Shown piece by piece: positions 41,241 through 51,441 of a stretch of DNA of 64,000 bases. Numbering within the stretch: the first letter of the stretch is position 1; each line of letters begins with the position of its first letter. A model generated the notes under the pieces. It worked only from the letters and a program-made list of their open reading frames with translations. It had not been told where the DNA came from and searched no databases. This DNA is from an uncultured Acidobacteriia bacterium (GTDB lineage Bacteria; Acidobacteriota; Terriglobia; Bryobacterales; Bryobacteraceae), in assembly GCA_903851195.1 (NCBI GenBank), contig CAINNJ010000067.1:1-64000 (forward strand), given 5' to 3'. A program made the translations under genes and the position numbers.

Positions 41241-43073
41241 TCAGGCGGGGGCCAGACACAGTTCCGGTTGCCCGGCTGCGTCCAGCCCATAGAGGCGGCG
41301 GTACGCGGGGCTGTTATGCCACAGCTCTTCGTGCCTCCCCACCGCCTCCACGCCTTCCTCCGAAAACACGACGACGAGATCCGCATTCTCCACGGTGGAA
41401 AGCCGGTGGGCAATGACGAATGAGGTTCTGTCGGAAATAATCTTGTCCGTTGCGTTGCGAATCAACTGCTCGCTCTCGGTATCCAGATGACTGGTCGCTT
41501 CGTCGAGCACGAGGATGTTGGGATCGCGCAGAATCGCCCGGGCGATGCCGATGCGCTGCCGTTCGCCGCCGGAAAGAGACAGCCCGCGTTCACCGACGCT
41601 GGTGTCATAGCTTTTCTCGCAGCGCTGGATGAAAGCATGCGCCTGGGACACCCGCGCGGCATATTCCACCTGCGTCCGGTCGACATCGTCACTGCCGTAG
41701 GCGATGTTCTCGAAGATCGACCGGGAGAACAGATCCACTTCCTGCGGCACCACGGCGATCTGGCGGCGCAGGCTGTGTTGCGTCACGGAACGGATGTCCA
41801 CGCCATCGATCAGGATGGCGCCCCGCTGGGGATCGTAGGCGCGTTGCAGCAGGTTCACCAGCGTGCTTTTCCCGGTGCCGCTTTTTCCGATCAGGGCCAC
41901 CGTGGAACCCGCCGGGGCCAGGAAACTGACGTCGCGCAGCGTCCAGCGGTCCGCGCCGGGGTATTGGAACCAGACGTTGCGGAACTCGATGGAGTGCCGA
42001 AGGGGGGCGATCTCTTCCGCTCCCGGCAGATCTTGCACGGCGCTGCGCCGGTCCAGAATTTCGAAGAGACGCTCACAACGCGAGAGATTCCGCCGCAGCC
42101 TGGGCAGGATCACGGAGAGCTGGGAGATCGGGCCGTACACCATGTCCTGCAGCGCGATAAACAGGACGTAGTCGCCGACTGAACAGCGCCGCGTGATGAC
42201 GAGAAACCCGCCGGCACAGATGACCGCCACGCGGCCGGCCGTCGAGATGCAGGTCTGCGCGTTTTCCACCAGCGCCCAGAGGCGTTCGGCGCGGAACTGC
42301 CGGACCCGCGCATTTTCCAGAAGGCCGCGCTGCCGTTGGGATTCCTGCGCTTCCCGCGAGAACTTCTTCACCACCGCGACGTTGCTCGAGATGTCGTAGG
42401 CTTCTTTGCTGACCTCTTCGAACGCCTGGGTTACCTGTTGCTCGTGTTGCTGCATCCGGCAGCCCAGACGACTGACGATCAGGACATACACGGGCAGCGG
42501 GAGAACAACCGCGAGTGCAATCCAGCCGTTCTTCGCGAGCAGCGAGGCCACCACGCCGATGAATACGACCAGCGGGGGGACCAGATTCTGCCCGAGGATC
42601 TCATAAAGGACGATGAAAATGGCCGTGCCGCCCCGGTCGAGCGAGCCGACCACCTCGCCGGTATTCACGCTCTTCTGGTAACTCGTGTCGAGATGCAGGT
42701 AGTTCGCAAATGCCGCGGTTTTGATCTGATCCTCGATCGCCGCCGCCGTCCGAAAGAGCCGGTAGTTATACAACGACCGTAACATCCTGGTAAGTGCCGT
42801 GGCCGCAAAGATAGCCGCACCGGTAACCAGCAACCACCGGTAATTACCGGCTTGCGGGAACTGCAGTGAACGGATGACGCGATCAATCAAATGCTGCGAA
42901 AAAAAGGGAACGGCGATGTCGAGCGCGGCTGTCAGAACCACGAGCAGAGCCAGTGCGCCGACTTTCCATGCGTCTTCACGAAGCAGAGAGAATACCCGGA
43001 GGGCAAGCGAACGGGTCGTATCAATCGATACCTTTGAAGAGTAACTCACGGACTTACGTGAATATTCCCACAA
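41241..43073 (-). CDS. MsbA-like ABC exporter half-transporter
   Basis: A 610-residue fusion of six transmembrane helices (ALALLVVLTAALDIAVPFFS to about residue 320) and an ATPase domain with Walker A IGKSGTGKST, Q-loop VVPQEVDLF, signature SLSGGERQRIGIA, Walker B ILVLDEATSHLD and the switch His in IAHRLS. It works as a homodimer. Substrates of this type are lipids, lipid A-like molecules, peptides or drugs; the adjacent lpt genes make lipid export plausible. The open frame begins with TTG; the GTG 8 codons later (VSYSSKVSID) is an equally possible start. Confidence 0.85.
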   Translation of the reverse strand: MWEYSRKSVSYSSKVSIDTTRSLALRVFSLLREDAWKVGALALLVVLTAALDIAVPFFSQHLIDRVIRSLQFPQAGNYRWLLVTGAAIFAATALTRMLRSLYNYRLFRTAAAIEDQIKTAAFANYLHLDTSYQKSVNTGEVVGSLDRGGTAIFIVLYEILGQNLVPPLVVFIGVVASLLAKNGWIALAVVLPLPVYVLIVSRLGCRMQQHEQQVTQAFEEVSKEAYDISSNVAVVKKFSREAQESQRQRGLLENARVRQFRAERLWALVENAQTCISTAGRVAVICAGGFLVITRRCSVGDYVLFIALQDMVYGPISQLSVILPRLRRNLSRCERLFEILDRRSAVQDLPGAEEIAPLRHSIEFRNVWFQYPGADRWTLRDVSFLAPAGSTVALIGKSGTGKSTLVNLLQRAYDPQRGAILIDGVDIRSVTQHSLRRQIAVVPQEVDLFSRSIFENIAYGSDDVDRTQVEYAARVSQAHAFIQRCEKSYDTSVGERGLSLSGGERQRIGIARAILRDPNILVLDEATSHLDTESEQLIRNATDKIISDRTSFVIAHRLSTVENADLVVVFSEEGVEAVGRHEELWHNSPAYRRLYGLDAAGQPELCLAPA

Positions 43074-43106
43074 AAGGTAAGTACCTTCAAGCGAATCAGA
43101 AAATTT

Positions 43107-43934
43107 TCACAATTTCGACGATTTCCGAAGTTGGTGTTGTTTCCATCCGGCGATCCCGAAACCCCACCCCAGCAACCAGAACGTAGCCGGTTCCGGCACC
43201 ACGGGCACAGCCGACGCCGATGTCGCAAGACTCTGCAAAACGGCGCCGCCGTCAATGATGCCGGTGGCGAGACTGGCCCCCCGCACGAAGTCCGTGGATC
43301 CCACGGTTGCGGTGTAGATGTAGTTTCGCTGCTGACCATACTGATAAAGTTCGAGGTTGCCGTTTACGTACGCCGACCCGGCAATCCCTGTCACGCCCGT
43401 GCTGCCGAGGTCCGTCGCGCGCCCGGTCGAGGTATTGATGGAGTAGAGTTCGTTTTTCGCGCCGGGTCTGCCGACTGTGAAATAGAGCGATGCTCCGTCG
43501 CCCGACAGACTCGTGTCGTAGTTTCCGTTCGTCGCGAAGATTCCTGTGTAGCCGACCAGCGTCGCGTGACCGTCTGACGAGTTGATCGAGTACAGGTTCG
43601 ACGCCGCATCCAGTTCGAAAAGGCCGTTGGCCCCTCCTCCGAAAACCGCCGTAATCGTGTTCGATCCGGCGTTGCCCACCAGATGCGCGGTCCCGCTCAG
43701 AGCGTTCACGGAGTAGAGGTTGTTGCTGAAGTCTTCCAGATAAAGCAGACCGTTCATGGCGGCAATTCCCGCGGACGCGCTGACGGGCAAAGTTCCAATC
43801 GCGGTGTAAGCGCCGGTGGCGTCGTTGAGCGTGCCATACCGGCTGTCGTAGAAGACCACACTGATGTTGTCGGCACGGCAGGACAGCGCCTGGGCAGCAA
43901 GCAAGACAAGAAGAAGGGGAGTCCGGAAGCGCAC
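43107..43934 (-). CDS. PEP-CTERM surface protein
   Basis: A 275-residue protein with a signal peptide (TPLLLVLLAAQALSCRA), a ~220-residue domain with repeated LYSINSSDG/LYSVNALSG/LYSINTSTG units suggesting a beta-propeller-like fold, and a C-terminal PEP-CTERM tripartite tag: PEP in VVPEPATFW, a hydrophobic helix (LLGWGFGIAGW) and a basic tail (KQHQLRKSSKL). The tag is recognised by an exosortase (EpsH/XrtA type), which is not in the window. The mature protein would be attached to or released from the cell surface. Confidence 0.85.
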   Translation of the reverse strand: MRFRTPLLLVLLAAQALSCRADNISVVFYDSRYGTLNDATGAYTAIGTLPVSASAGIAAMNGLLYLEDFSNNLYSVNALSGTAHLVGNAGSNTITAVFGGGANGLFELDAASNLYSINSSDGHATLVGYTGIFATNGNYDTSLSGDGASLYFTVGRPGAKNELYSINTSTGRATDLGSTGVTGIAGSAYVNGNLELYQYGQQRNYIYTATVGSTDFVRGASLATGIIDGGAVLQSLATSASAVPVVPEPATFWLLGWGFGIAGWKQHQLRKSSKL

Positions 43935-43997
43935 GATTATTGATCGGCGCTTCCCGCCAGGAACTTTAGTCTGGCGTTCCGTTGGCCCGCCGGAATG

Positions 43998-44720
43998 TCA
44001 GAAGCTAAACGATTCGCCCAGATAGATCCGTTTCACTTCCGGATCCTGCGCCAGCTGATCGGGGTGGCCGCTGCGGAAAATCTTCCCGGCGTTGATGATA
44101 TACGCCCGGTCCGTCACGCTCAGGGTTTCGCGCACGTTGTGGTCCGTGACCAGAATGCCCAGACCGTCGCGTTTCAGATCGAGAATAATGCGCTGGAGTT
44201 CGATCACCTGAATCGGGTCGATGCCGGAGAAGGGTTCGTCAAGCAGGAGAAAACTCGGATCGATGGCGAGCGAGCGGGCAATTTCCACGCGCCGCCGTTC
44301 GCCGCCCGAGAGCACATAACCTTTGCTGCGCCGCACCGTTTCCAGACCCATCTGCTCGATGAGGCGGTTCATCTTCTCCCGGCGCTCGCGCCCGGTCATG
44401 CGGCGCGTCTGCAGAATCGCCATCAGATTCTCTTCCACGGTGAGCTTGCGGAAGACGGACGCCTCCTGGGGCAGATAGCTGATACCCTGGCGGGCGCGCT
44501 GGAACATGGCCATGTTCGTCAGATCCATGCCGTCCAGCAGAACCTTGCCGGAATCCGGGCTGATCAGCCCCACCACCATGTAAAAGGACGTGGTCTTCCC
44601 CGCCCCGTTCGGCCCGAGCAGGCCGACGATTTCGCCCCTGTTCACCTTCACCGAGACGTCCGCCACCACGCGCCGCCCCCGGTACGACTTGGAAATCTCC
44701 GCGGTTTCGAGCGTCTGCAT
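43998..44720 (-). CDS. lptB: LptB, ATPase of the lipopolysaccharide transporter
   Basis: A 240-residue ABC ATPase with the LptB hallmarks: Walker [17 protein letters not shown]-loop [13 protein letters not shown], signature [13 protein letters not shown], Walker [14 protein letters not shown] and the switch segment [10 protein letters not shown]. With LptF/G it extracts LPS from the inner membrane. It starts at the stop of the LptC/LptA-like gene (TGATG), the classic lptCA-lptB order. Confidence 0.93.
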   Translation of the reverse strand: MQTLETAEISKSYRGRRVVADVSVKVNRGEIVGLLGPNGAGKTTSFYMVVGLISPDSGKVLLDGMDLTNMAMFQRARQGISYLPQEASVFRKLTVEENLMAILQTRRMTGRERREKMNRLIEQMGLETVRRSKGYVLSGGERRRVEIARSLAIDPSFLLLDEPFSGIDPIQVIELQRIILDLKRDGLGILVTDHNVRETLSVTDRAYIINAGKIFRSGHPDQLAQDPEVKRIYLGESFSF

Positions 44721-47017
44721 CAGCGCTTTTTCTTGTGCAATTCGGTCTTCACCGGTTTCTGCGGCGCGCCGTCCACAATCAATTTGTCGTCTTCGGTGAA
44801 ATAGGTCAGCTTGTCTCCCTGCGTGTTGCCCTTCAGCGAATCTTTTAACAGCGGTTCGCCTCCGGACAGGATGATCTTGCCTTCGTCCGTGTAGTACTCG
44901 GCGTGTTCGCTCGTGCCCACGCGGCTGCGGCCTTTCGCAACCTGCGTGATCAGAACTTTCTCATCCGCGAAAGCGTGGTTGATCCGGCTGTCCGCATCCG
45001 ATTTATCGTCGTTCAGGAAGGCCTTCAGAATCACGCATTTCACGGTAAGGCCGGGGCGCCAGAAATCGGTTCCGCCCGTGTAAACGGCCTGACGATCCGC
45101 GTCCGTATAAACCATATGCCGGGACTTCACTATTGTGAAGATGGGCGCGGCGGGCGCGGGTTTCGCTTTTTTGGCGTCAGCGGGCACATCCGCCTCTTTT
45201 TTCTTGTCTTCGAACTGGGAGATTACCTGCCCGTCGGCGACCAGCCCTTTCTTATCGCGATCGATATCGATACGGTCGGCCTGAATCCGGTTGGAAGCCT
45301 GCCACAAAACCGCATTGCCGATGTAGTGGATCAGGTGGTTGCGGTTGGCCGAGGTGACGCGGTCGGCGAGCCCCTGGGTCGGCTCGCTTTTGTCGAGCAT
45401 GTCCGAACTGGTCTTCTTTTCGTCCGGCAGACGCGTGGTGGAGACATGCCCTTTGGCATCGAAGTCTCCCGTCGTCTGCTGCAGTTCGATGTGGTCACCG
45501 GCGGTGGAACCGGACTCGTCCGACACGCGCGCGTGGTTCTCCAGATCCATCAGGTTCTTGTCCTGCTCCAGAGTCGCGCTGTCGGCCTGCGCCTTCCGCG
45601 GCCCTTCCACATAGTGGAAGTCGCCGGTCTGCTTCATCAGTTTCAGCTGTGCCTTTTCGTCGAAAGTCGCGTCGAGAACTTTGCTGTTCGTATACGCTAC
45701 CGCCAGATTCGGCTTGGTCTTCTTCTTCTCTTCTTCTGAAGGGTAAGTTTCGGTGTTGGCGGCCACGGCGTGGAAGGACTGGATCTCGCTCTTCGCGCCG
45801 TACCGGATGTCCATCTCGTTCGACTTCAGAATACGGCGATGGCGCGCCGCCTGATTGGGAACGAATTCGAGGGTCCCCGGCGTGTGGGTGACCACCCGCT
45901 CCAGATCCCGCCCGCCCGGCTTCATGAAGAGGTCCAGCGCGTCCGCCTTCAACAGCTTGGTATCGCCGGTGTTCCCTTTGGGATCCGGAACCGGCCTCGA
46001 TTCAATGGCGCTGTTGCCCTTCGCGACCGCACTCGACAGTTCACTTTCGCCGGACTCCGTATTGAAGAACAGATCCACCGTATTGCCGGTCATCGTGGTG
46101 ACCGACCCGTTGCCGTGGGAAATCAGTTTCGCGTTGCCGGCGCCGTTCAGCTTTTCCATCTGCCCGTCATCGTTGTACTGGACATGCAGCAGGCCCGCTG
46201 AATACTCCAGTTCCTTGCCAGGACGCTTGTCGGTGCCAACCGCATCGGGCGCGTCCACGGTGTCGATTCTCTTGTTGTTTTCGGCGGTCGTCTTGAGTTT
46301 CAGCACCGCCGGACCGGCGTTGATAATGGTCTGATCGCGCGTCAGCCGCGACCAGACTCCCAGGTACACCACCGAATCCTTTTCGCTGTATTTCAGGTTT
46401 CCGGACTCCACCTTCATCGGCTTGCCCCTGGGATCTTTGCTCCGCAGATGCAGGGTCACGCCATTGGAAAGTTCCAGTTCGTGGGTTTCCGGATTGTACC
46501 CGGCGCCGGTGCAGGTGCCATAGCCGCCTTCGAAGGTGAACGCCACGGGCTTATCGGTCAGCGCCTTGCCGCTGCGGCTGTCGAAGTTAATGCCCGCCGC
46601 TTTAATGGAAGTCAGGGCTTTAAGCGGCTCGCCCTCCACGGGGACGCTGAGCGTCACCTCGGCCTCTCCTGGCGCGTAAAGCCGTGCTTCGGCGATGGAG
46701 AACTGCGCCTGCGGACTGCGGATGCGGTCGAAATGCTTCCCGTCCTTCATGTAAATCTTCAGTTCCACCTCCTTCAGTTCCATCTGGTTGTTGTCGCTGA
46801 GGCGGGAATCTTTGGCGGAGACGTGGACGGCGGGCTTCCCGTTTTCGCTCTGGCCCCACTCGTAATCCTGCGCGCCGCCGATGGTGCCGAGGGGAATGGG
46901 AGGAGGCAGCGCGCGGGCGTTCCTGCGCGCTGCCAGTTTTTGAGTTCGGTAGATCCCGGTTACGGCGGCTACGAGGGCGATGATTGCCACCAGCAACAGC
47001 CAACGCAGACTTCGCAT
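44720..47017 (-). CDS. LptC/LptA-type fusion protein
   Basis: A 765-residue inner-membrane-anchored periplasmic protein. One N-terminal helix ([18 protein letters not shown]) is followed by an LptC-like jellyroll ([20 protein letters not shown]-type region, residues ~55-140) and several LptA/OstA-like segments ([44 protein letters not shown]). Separate LptC and LptA are only ~190 residues each, so this protein could itself form much of the periplasmic bridge. It precedes lptB with a one-base overlap. Assignment rests on neighbourhood plus recognisable repeats. Confidence 0.78.
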   Translation of the reverse strand: MRSLRWLLLVAIIALVAAVTGIYRTQKLAARRNARALPPPIPLGTIGGAQDYEWGQSENGKPAVHVSAKDSRLSDNNQMELKEVELKIYMKDGKHFDRIRSPQAQFSIAEARLYAPGEAEVTLSVPVEGEPLKALTSIKAAGINFDSRSGKALTDKPVAFTFEGGYGTCTGAGYNPETHELELSNGVTLHLRSKDPRGKPMKVESGNLKYSEKDSVVYLGVWSRLTRDQTIINAGPAVLKLKTTAENNKRIDTVDAPDAVGTDKRPGKELEYSAGLLHVQYNDDGQMEKLNGAGNAKLISHGNGSVTTMTGNTVDLFFNTESGESELSSAVAKGNSAIESRPVPDPKGNTGDTKLLKADALDLFMKPGGRDLERVVTHTPGTLEFVPNQAARHRRILKSNEMDIRYGAKSEIQSFHAVAANTETYPSEEEKKKTKPNLAVAYTNSKVLDATFDEKAQLKLMKQTGDFHYVEGPRKAQADSATLEQDKNLMDLENHARVSDESGSTAGDHIELQQTTGDFDAKGHVSTTRLPDEKKTSSDMLDKSEPTQGLADRVTSANRNHLIHYIGNAVLWQASNRIQADRIDIDRDKKGLVADGQVISQFEDKKKEADVPADAKKAKPAPAAPIFTIVKSRHMVYTDADRQAVYTGGTDFWRPGLTVKCVILKAFLNDDKSDADSRINHAFADEKVLITQVAKGRSRVGTSEHAEYYTDEGKIILSGGEPLLKDSLKGNTQGDKLTYFTEDDKLIVDGAPQKPVKTELHKKKR

Positions 47018-47054
47018 GGGGTGAACTACCAGTTTAGCCCGCCGAACTCCGCAC

Positions 47055-47073
47055 CCTGCCCGCGGCGGGCAGG
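47055..47073 (-). terminator. Perfect GC hairpin upstream of the LptC/LptA gene
   Basis: CCTGCCCG-CGG-CGGGCAGG, an 8-bp stem with a 3-base loop. It lies between the LptC/LptA start and the upstream sense end of the neighbouring minus-strand small gene at 47113. No U-tract is present, so termination is only probable. Confidence 0.4.
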
Positions 47074-47112
47074 AGCGATAGCGATAGAACTATCGGAGAG
47101 CTGGCGGGGGAG

Positions 47113-47424
47113 CTAGCGGCGGAACTCGCGGCGGTCTTCACGGATATCGCGGTACTCGCGGTTCCGCTCCCGATAATCGCGATTCAGGTTCTCGCGGTCG
47201 TGCGCCGCACGCCGGTAGCGGCCCTCTTCGCGGTCTTCCCGCAGTCTCCGTTCGTCCTGCCGGATGTCCGCATTTTGGCGGCGGACTTCTCTGTAATCCT
47301 GCCGGTAATCCCACCGGTAATCCTGCCTGAAGTCGCCCGCGAACGCCGCCGGCACGGCTGCCGTGCCCAGCATTGCCCATGTTCCCGTTGCGATCAAAAA
47401 ATAACGCGCGATTTTGTTTTTCAT
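47113..47424 (-). CDS. Small secreted Arg/Asp/Tyr-rich protein
   Basis: A 103-residue protein: signal peptide (ARYFLIATGTWAMLGTAAVP, cleaved after AFAG), then a mature part made almost only of R, D, E, Y, Q and N in quasi-repeats such as QDYRWDYRQDYRE and NREYRDIREDRREF. It should form one charged helix or stay disordered. ATG at 47424 is supported by AGAGGT eight bases upstream; a longer frame from 47547 adds no signal. Function is unknown. It may bind nucleic acid, polyanions or metal in the periplasm, which is speculation. Confidence 0.65.
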   Translation of the reverse strand: MKNKIARYFLIATGTWAMLGTAAVPAAFAGDFRQDYRWDYRQDYREVRRQNADIRQDERRLREDREEGRYRRAAHDRENLNRDYRERNREYRDIREDRREFRR

Positions 47425-47610
47425 GTTAATTACCTCTTTCGATGTACTCGCGCACAACGGACTCGCTTCCGGCGGCCAAATCCCCGAGTTCCTCATTCCC
47501 CAGGTGCCGCCGAAAGCGGCCTGTGCGCTTTCCGAGGCCTTCCACACCGCTAAACGCCGGCGCGGAGAATTTGTTGCCGATTATGAAAAACATTCATCGC
47601 GCGTTCAGAA

Positions 47611-49188
47611 TTACTTCAGAATCTCCCGGGCCGCGTTGTAGCCCGGCGCGCCCATCACGCCGCCGCCCGGGTGCGCTCCGGAGCCGCACAGGTACAGTCC
47701 TTCGATCGGCGTGCGATATCTCGCCCAGCCCGCCACGGGCCGCAGGACGAACATCTGGTCGAGCGCCATCTCGCCGTGAAAGATGTTGCCGCCCGAGATT
47801 CCGAATCGCCGTTCGAGATCGAGCGGACTCAGCACCTGACGATGCCGCACAATCTCCCGCATATTCGGCGCATATTGGGAGATTACTTCCAGAATGCGGT
47901 CGCCGTAGGGTTCCCGGAGATCGTCCCAGTGGGCGTCCCGCAGCGTGTAGGGCGCGTACTGGAGAAAGATCCCCATGATGTGTTTGCCCGCCGGAGCGAG
48001 GGCCGGATCGTAAATCGTCGGACAGGTCATCTCCAGCAGCGGATTGTGCGAGGGACGGCCATACTTCGCGTCGTCCCAGGCCTTTTCGACGTAATCGATG
48101 GAAGGGCAGAGGTGCATGGTCGCCCCGTGCTGCGGACCTGGCGTGCCCGGCAGCGCAAGAAAGTCCGGCAGGCCGTCGAGCGCCAGGTTCATCTTCAGCG
48201 ACGTTCCTTCGACGCGGAAATGTTCGATGGACGCCCGGAATTCGGGGTCGAGGTCGGCGGCATCCAGCAGTTTGAGAAACGTGAGCTTCGGGTCGAGATT
48301 CGAGGCGACAATCTGCGCGGTCAACTGCTCACCGTTCTCCAGTTCCACGCCATAGGCGCGCCCGCCGCGCACCAGAAACCGCTTGACCGGAGCGTTGGTG
48401 CGAATTTCCGCGCCGTGGCTGCGCGCGGAGGCGGCAATCGCCTCGGAAACGGCGCCCATGCCACCTTTCACGAAGCCCCAGAGCCCGCGCTTGCCGGCCA
48501 CTCCGCCCATGCAGTGGTGCATCAGGATGTACGCGGTGCCGGCGGAGCGCGGGCCGCCGTTCGCGCCGATCACGCCGTCGGTCGCAAGCGTAACTTTGAT
48601 CTCCGGCGATTCGAACCATTCGTCAAGGAAATCCGCCGCGCTCTGCGTGAAGATCTTGACCAGGCCGGTGATCTCGCGGGGGCCAAGATGGCGGAAGCGG
48701 GACAGCAGTTTCAGGTATTCGATGAAGTCGGCCGGCTTTTTCGGAGGCAATTCGGGCGGCGTCACCAGCAGCAGTAATTCCACTACCATCGCGAGCCGCT
48801 CCAGATACGCTTCGTATTTGGGAAAGGCCTCGGCATCGCGGGGAGAGAACTTCGCGATCTCCGCGAGGGTCTTCTTTTCGTCCTGCCAGAAAAACAGATG
48901 GCGCCCGTCCGGATAAGCCGAGAAGAACGCCGGATCTTTCGGCAGCACCTGGTAACCGAAGCGCTCCAGTTCGAGTTCCCGGACAATGCGATCCTGCAGC
49001 AGGCTGATCAGATAGGCGCCGGTGGAGACGCGGTAGCCCGGCCAGAGTTCTTCGGTAACCGCGCAGCCGCCAAGCATCTCACGGCGCTCCAGCACCACCA
49101 CATTCTTCCCCGCGCGGGCGAGATAAGCGGCGGTCACCAGACCGTTGTGCCCGCCCCCGACAATGATTGCGTCGTAACGGCCCGCCAC
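47611..49188 (-). CDS. CrtI/PYROXD2-like FAD-dependent oxidoreductase
   Basis: A 525-residue flavoprotein of the phytoene-desaturase-related family. The N-terminal ADP-binding motif is DAIIVGGGHNGLVTAAYLAR and the C-terminal FAD motif YLCGSGAHPGGGVMGAPGYN. The size and the G-G-G-H-N-G variant match the PYROXD2-like branch rather than true carotenoid desaturases, and no crtB is nearby, so the substrate is unknown. The start is GTG, immediately adjoining the stop of glgB without any spacer. Confidence 0.85.
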   Translation of the reverse strand: MAGRYDAIIVGGGHNGLVTAAYLARAGKNVVVLERREMLGGCAVTEELWPGYRVSTGAYLISLLQDRIVRELELERFGYQVLPKDPAFFSAYPDGRHLFFWQDEKKTLAEIAKFSPRDAEAFPKYEAYLERLAMVVELLLLVTPPELPPKKPADFIEYLKLLSRFRHLGPREITGLVKIFTQSAADFLDEWFESPEIKVTLATDGVIGANGGPRSAGTAYILMHHCMGGVAGKRGLWGFVKGGMGAVSEAIAASARSHGAEIRTNAPVKRFLVRGGRAYGVELENGEQLTAQIVASNLDPKLTFLKLLDAADLDPEFRASIEHFRVEGTSLKMNLALDGLPDFLALPGTPGPQHGATMHLCPSIDYVEKAWDDAKYGRPSHNPLLEMTCPTIYDPALAPAGKHIMGIFLQYAPYTLRDAHWDDLREPYGDRILEVISQYAPNMREIVRHRQVLSPLDLERRFGISGGNIFHGEMALDQMFVLRPVAGWARYRTPIEGLYLCGSGAHPGGGVMGAPGYNAAREILK

Positions 49189-51426
49189 TTACGCCCCGGC
49201 TTCCAACTGCACAGGCTCCGGCGGCGCTTCCGGGCGCACCGGCTGGAACACGAGCATACCGAGGGGCGGAATCGTGATGGTGATGTGGTGCGGCATGCGG
49301 TGCCACGCCTTTTCCCGTCCCTGCACGCCGCCGCCGTTGCCCATGTTGCTGCCGCCAAACTGCGCGGCGTCGGAGTTCAGGATCTCGCGATACCAGCAGA
49401 CTTCCGGCACTCCCACCGAATAGTTCAGGCGGGGCACCGGCGTGAAGTTGCAGACGAAGACCAGGTAATCCGAAGGGTTTTCCGCGCGGCGAACGAAAGA
49501 GATGATCGACGATTCCACATCCGAGATGTCGATCCACTCGAAACCGGGCTGATCGAAATCCACCTGGTGGAAGGCCGGCTGTTCCCGGTACAGGCGGTTC
49601 AGTTCCCGCACATAAGTCTGCAGGCTGCCGTGCAGCGGTTGCTGCAGAATTTCCCACGGCACGGAGGTGTGGTGATTCCACTCGAGAGAATCTCCGATGT
49701 CGCAGCCCATGAAGAGCAGTTTCTTTCCGGGGTGGGCATACATGTAGCCGAGGAAGGCGCGCACGTTGGCGAATTTCTGCCAGTCGTCACCCGGCATCTT
49801 CGAAAGCAGCGACCGCTTGCCGTAGACCACTTCATCATGCGAGATCGGCAGAACGAAGTTCTCGGTGAACGCGTAGAGCAGGCTGAACGTGATGTTGTTG
49901 TGGTAATGCTTCCGATAGATCGGGTCGGTGGCGAAATACTTCAGCATGTCGTGCATCCAGCCCATGTTCCACTTCATGGTGAAGCCCAGACCGCCGGTGT
50001 ACAGAGGTCGTGAGACGCCGGGGAACGACGTGGACTCTTCGGCGATGGTCACCGCGCCTGGCACCTTGTGCACGAGTTCGTTGAACTTGCGCAGGAAGTC
50101 GATCGCTTCGAGGTTTTCGCGCCCGCCGTACCGGTTGGGGATCCAGGCGCCACGCTCGCGCTGGTAGTCGAGGTACAGCATGGACGCCACGGCGTCCACG
50201 CGCAGGCCATCGATGTGATACTGCTGCAGCCAGAACAGCGCGCTTGCGATCAGAAACTCGCGCACCTCATTGCGGCCGAAGTTGAAGATCAGCGTGCCCC
50301 ATTCCAGATGCTCGCCCTGACGCGGATCGGCATGTTCATAGAGCGCCGTGCCGTCGAAGAAGGCCAGGCCGTGCGCGTCTTTGGGGAAGTGTCCGGGAAC
50401 CCAGTCCACCAGGACGCTGATGCCTTCGTTGTGGCAGGTATCGACGAAGTACATGAAGTCCTGGGGAGTGCCGAAACGCGAGGTGGGCGCGAAGTAGCCG
50501 GTGACCTGATAGCCCCAGGAACCCGAGTACGGATGTTCCATGATGGGCAGGAGTTCGATGTGGGTATAGCCCATCCGCTTGACATATTCCACCAGCCGGA
50601 CGGCCAGTTCCCGATAGGTCAGCGACCGGCCCTCCGGGCCATGCATCCACGATTCCAGGTGGACTTCGTAGATGGACATCGGCTGATTCAGCGGCGGCGT
50701 GTCGGCCCGGCGTTCCATCCACGCGGCATCCCGCCACTCATAGCCCTTCAGGGAGGAGATCACGGAGGCGGACTTGGGCGGCACTTCCGTGCGGAAAGCA
50801 AAAGGATCGGCCTTCATTTCCTGATGGCCGTGCTCTCTGGAGCGAACCAGATACTTGTAGGACTGTCCTTCTTTCGCGCAGGGCAGGAAGATTTCCCAGG
50901 CGCCGGAGTTGCGACGGCGCATCGGATGACGCCGTGTGTCCCAGTCGTTGAAATCGCCCGCCACGGAAACGTACGCGGCATTCGGCGCCCACACCGCGAA
51001 CAGAACGCCCTGCACGCCGGCCACACTGACCGGATGCGAGCCGAACGTCTTCCACGCCTCGTACAGGGTGCCCTCCGAGTGCAGATGGAGGTCGAAATCG
51101 GTAATGATGGAGCCGAAGCGGAAGGGATCTTCCACGATCCGGACGTTTCCCTGATAGTCCTCAACGCGGAACTGGTAGACCGCGGGCTGGAGTTTCAGTT
51201 CCGCGACGAAAAAGCCGTCACGGTGACGCTTTTCCATCGGCACCTCGCCGCCGTCGACGAGCAGCAGCACGTCGCTCGCCTGCGGAAGAAAGGCCCGGAC
51301 CTCCCACGTCGGTTTCGTTGGCTTCAGAGCCGGTTCCCTCGCACTGTCGACGGGATGAGGCCCCAGAACGCTAAAAGCATCCGCGTGGTGCCCGCCGATA
51401 ATCGCTTCCATTTCTTCGACGTTCAT
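49189..51426 (-). CDS. glgB: 1,4-alpha-glucan branching enzyme
   Basis: A 745-residue GlgB: N-terminal branching-enzyme module, CBM48 (VLFAVWAPNAAYVSVAGDFN), GH13 barrel with SIYEVHLESW, catalytic Asp in DGLRVDAVASM, Glu in TIAEESTSFPG and Asp in LPISHDEVVYGK, and a C-terminal beta-domain. It introduces alpha-1,6 branches into glycogen. The ATG at 51426 (MNVEEMEAIIGGHHADAF) fits the usual N terminus. The gene is divergent from the adenosine-deaminase-type gene with only 15 bp between starts, so each promoter lies inside the other coding region. No glgA, glgC or glgP is in the window. Confidence 0.93.
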   Translation of the reverse strand: MNVEEMEAIIGGHHADAFSVLGPHPVDSAREPALKPTKPTWEVRAFLPQASDVLLLVDGGEVPMEKRHRDGFFVAELKLQPAVYQFRVEDYQGNVRIVEDPFRFGSIITDFDLHLHSEGTLYEAWKTFGSHPVSVAGVQGVLFAVWAPNAAYVSVAGDFNDWDTRRHPMRRRNSGAWEIFLPCAKEGQSYKYLVRSREHGHQEMKADPFAFRTEVPPKSASVISSLKGYEWRDAAWMERRADTPPLNQPMSIYEVHLESWMHGPEGRSLTYRELAVRLVEYVKRMGYTHIELLPIMEHPYSGSWGYQVTGYFAPTSRFGTPQDFMYFVDTCHNEGISVLVDWVPGHFPKDAHGLAFFDGTALYEHADPRQGEHLEWGTLIFNFGRNEVREFLIASALFWLQQYHIDGLRVDAVASMLYLDYQRERGAWIPNRYGGRENLEAIDFLRKFNELVHKVPGAVTIAEESTSFPGVSRPLYTGGLGFTMKWNMGWMHDMLKYFATDPIYRKHYHNNITFSLLYAFTENFVLPISHDEVVYGKRSLLSKMPGDDWQKFANVRAFLGYMYAHPGKKLLFMGCDIGDSLEWNHHTSVPWEILQQPLHGSLQTYVRELNRLYREQPAFHQVDFDQPGFEWIDISDVESSIISFVRRAENPSDYLVFVCNFTPVPRLNYSVGVPEVCWYREILNSDAAQFGGSNMGNGGGVQGREKAWHRMPHHITITIPPLGMLVFQPVRPEAPPEPVQLEAGA

Positions 51427-51441
51427 GAGAACTTCGATTAT

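Noticed and set aside
47611-49188. Carotenoid phytoene desaturase
   Set aside because: The motif variant resembles the PYROXD2-like branch and no phytoene synthase or other carotenoid gene is present.
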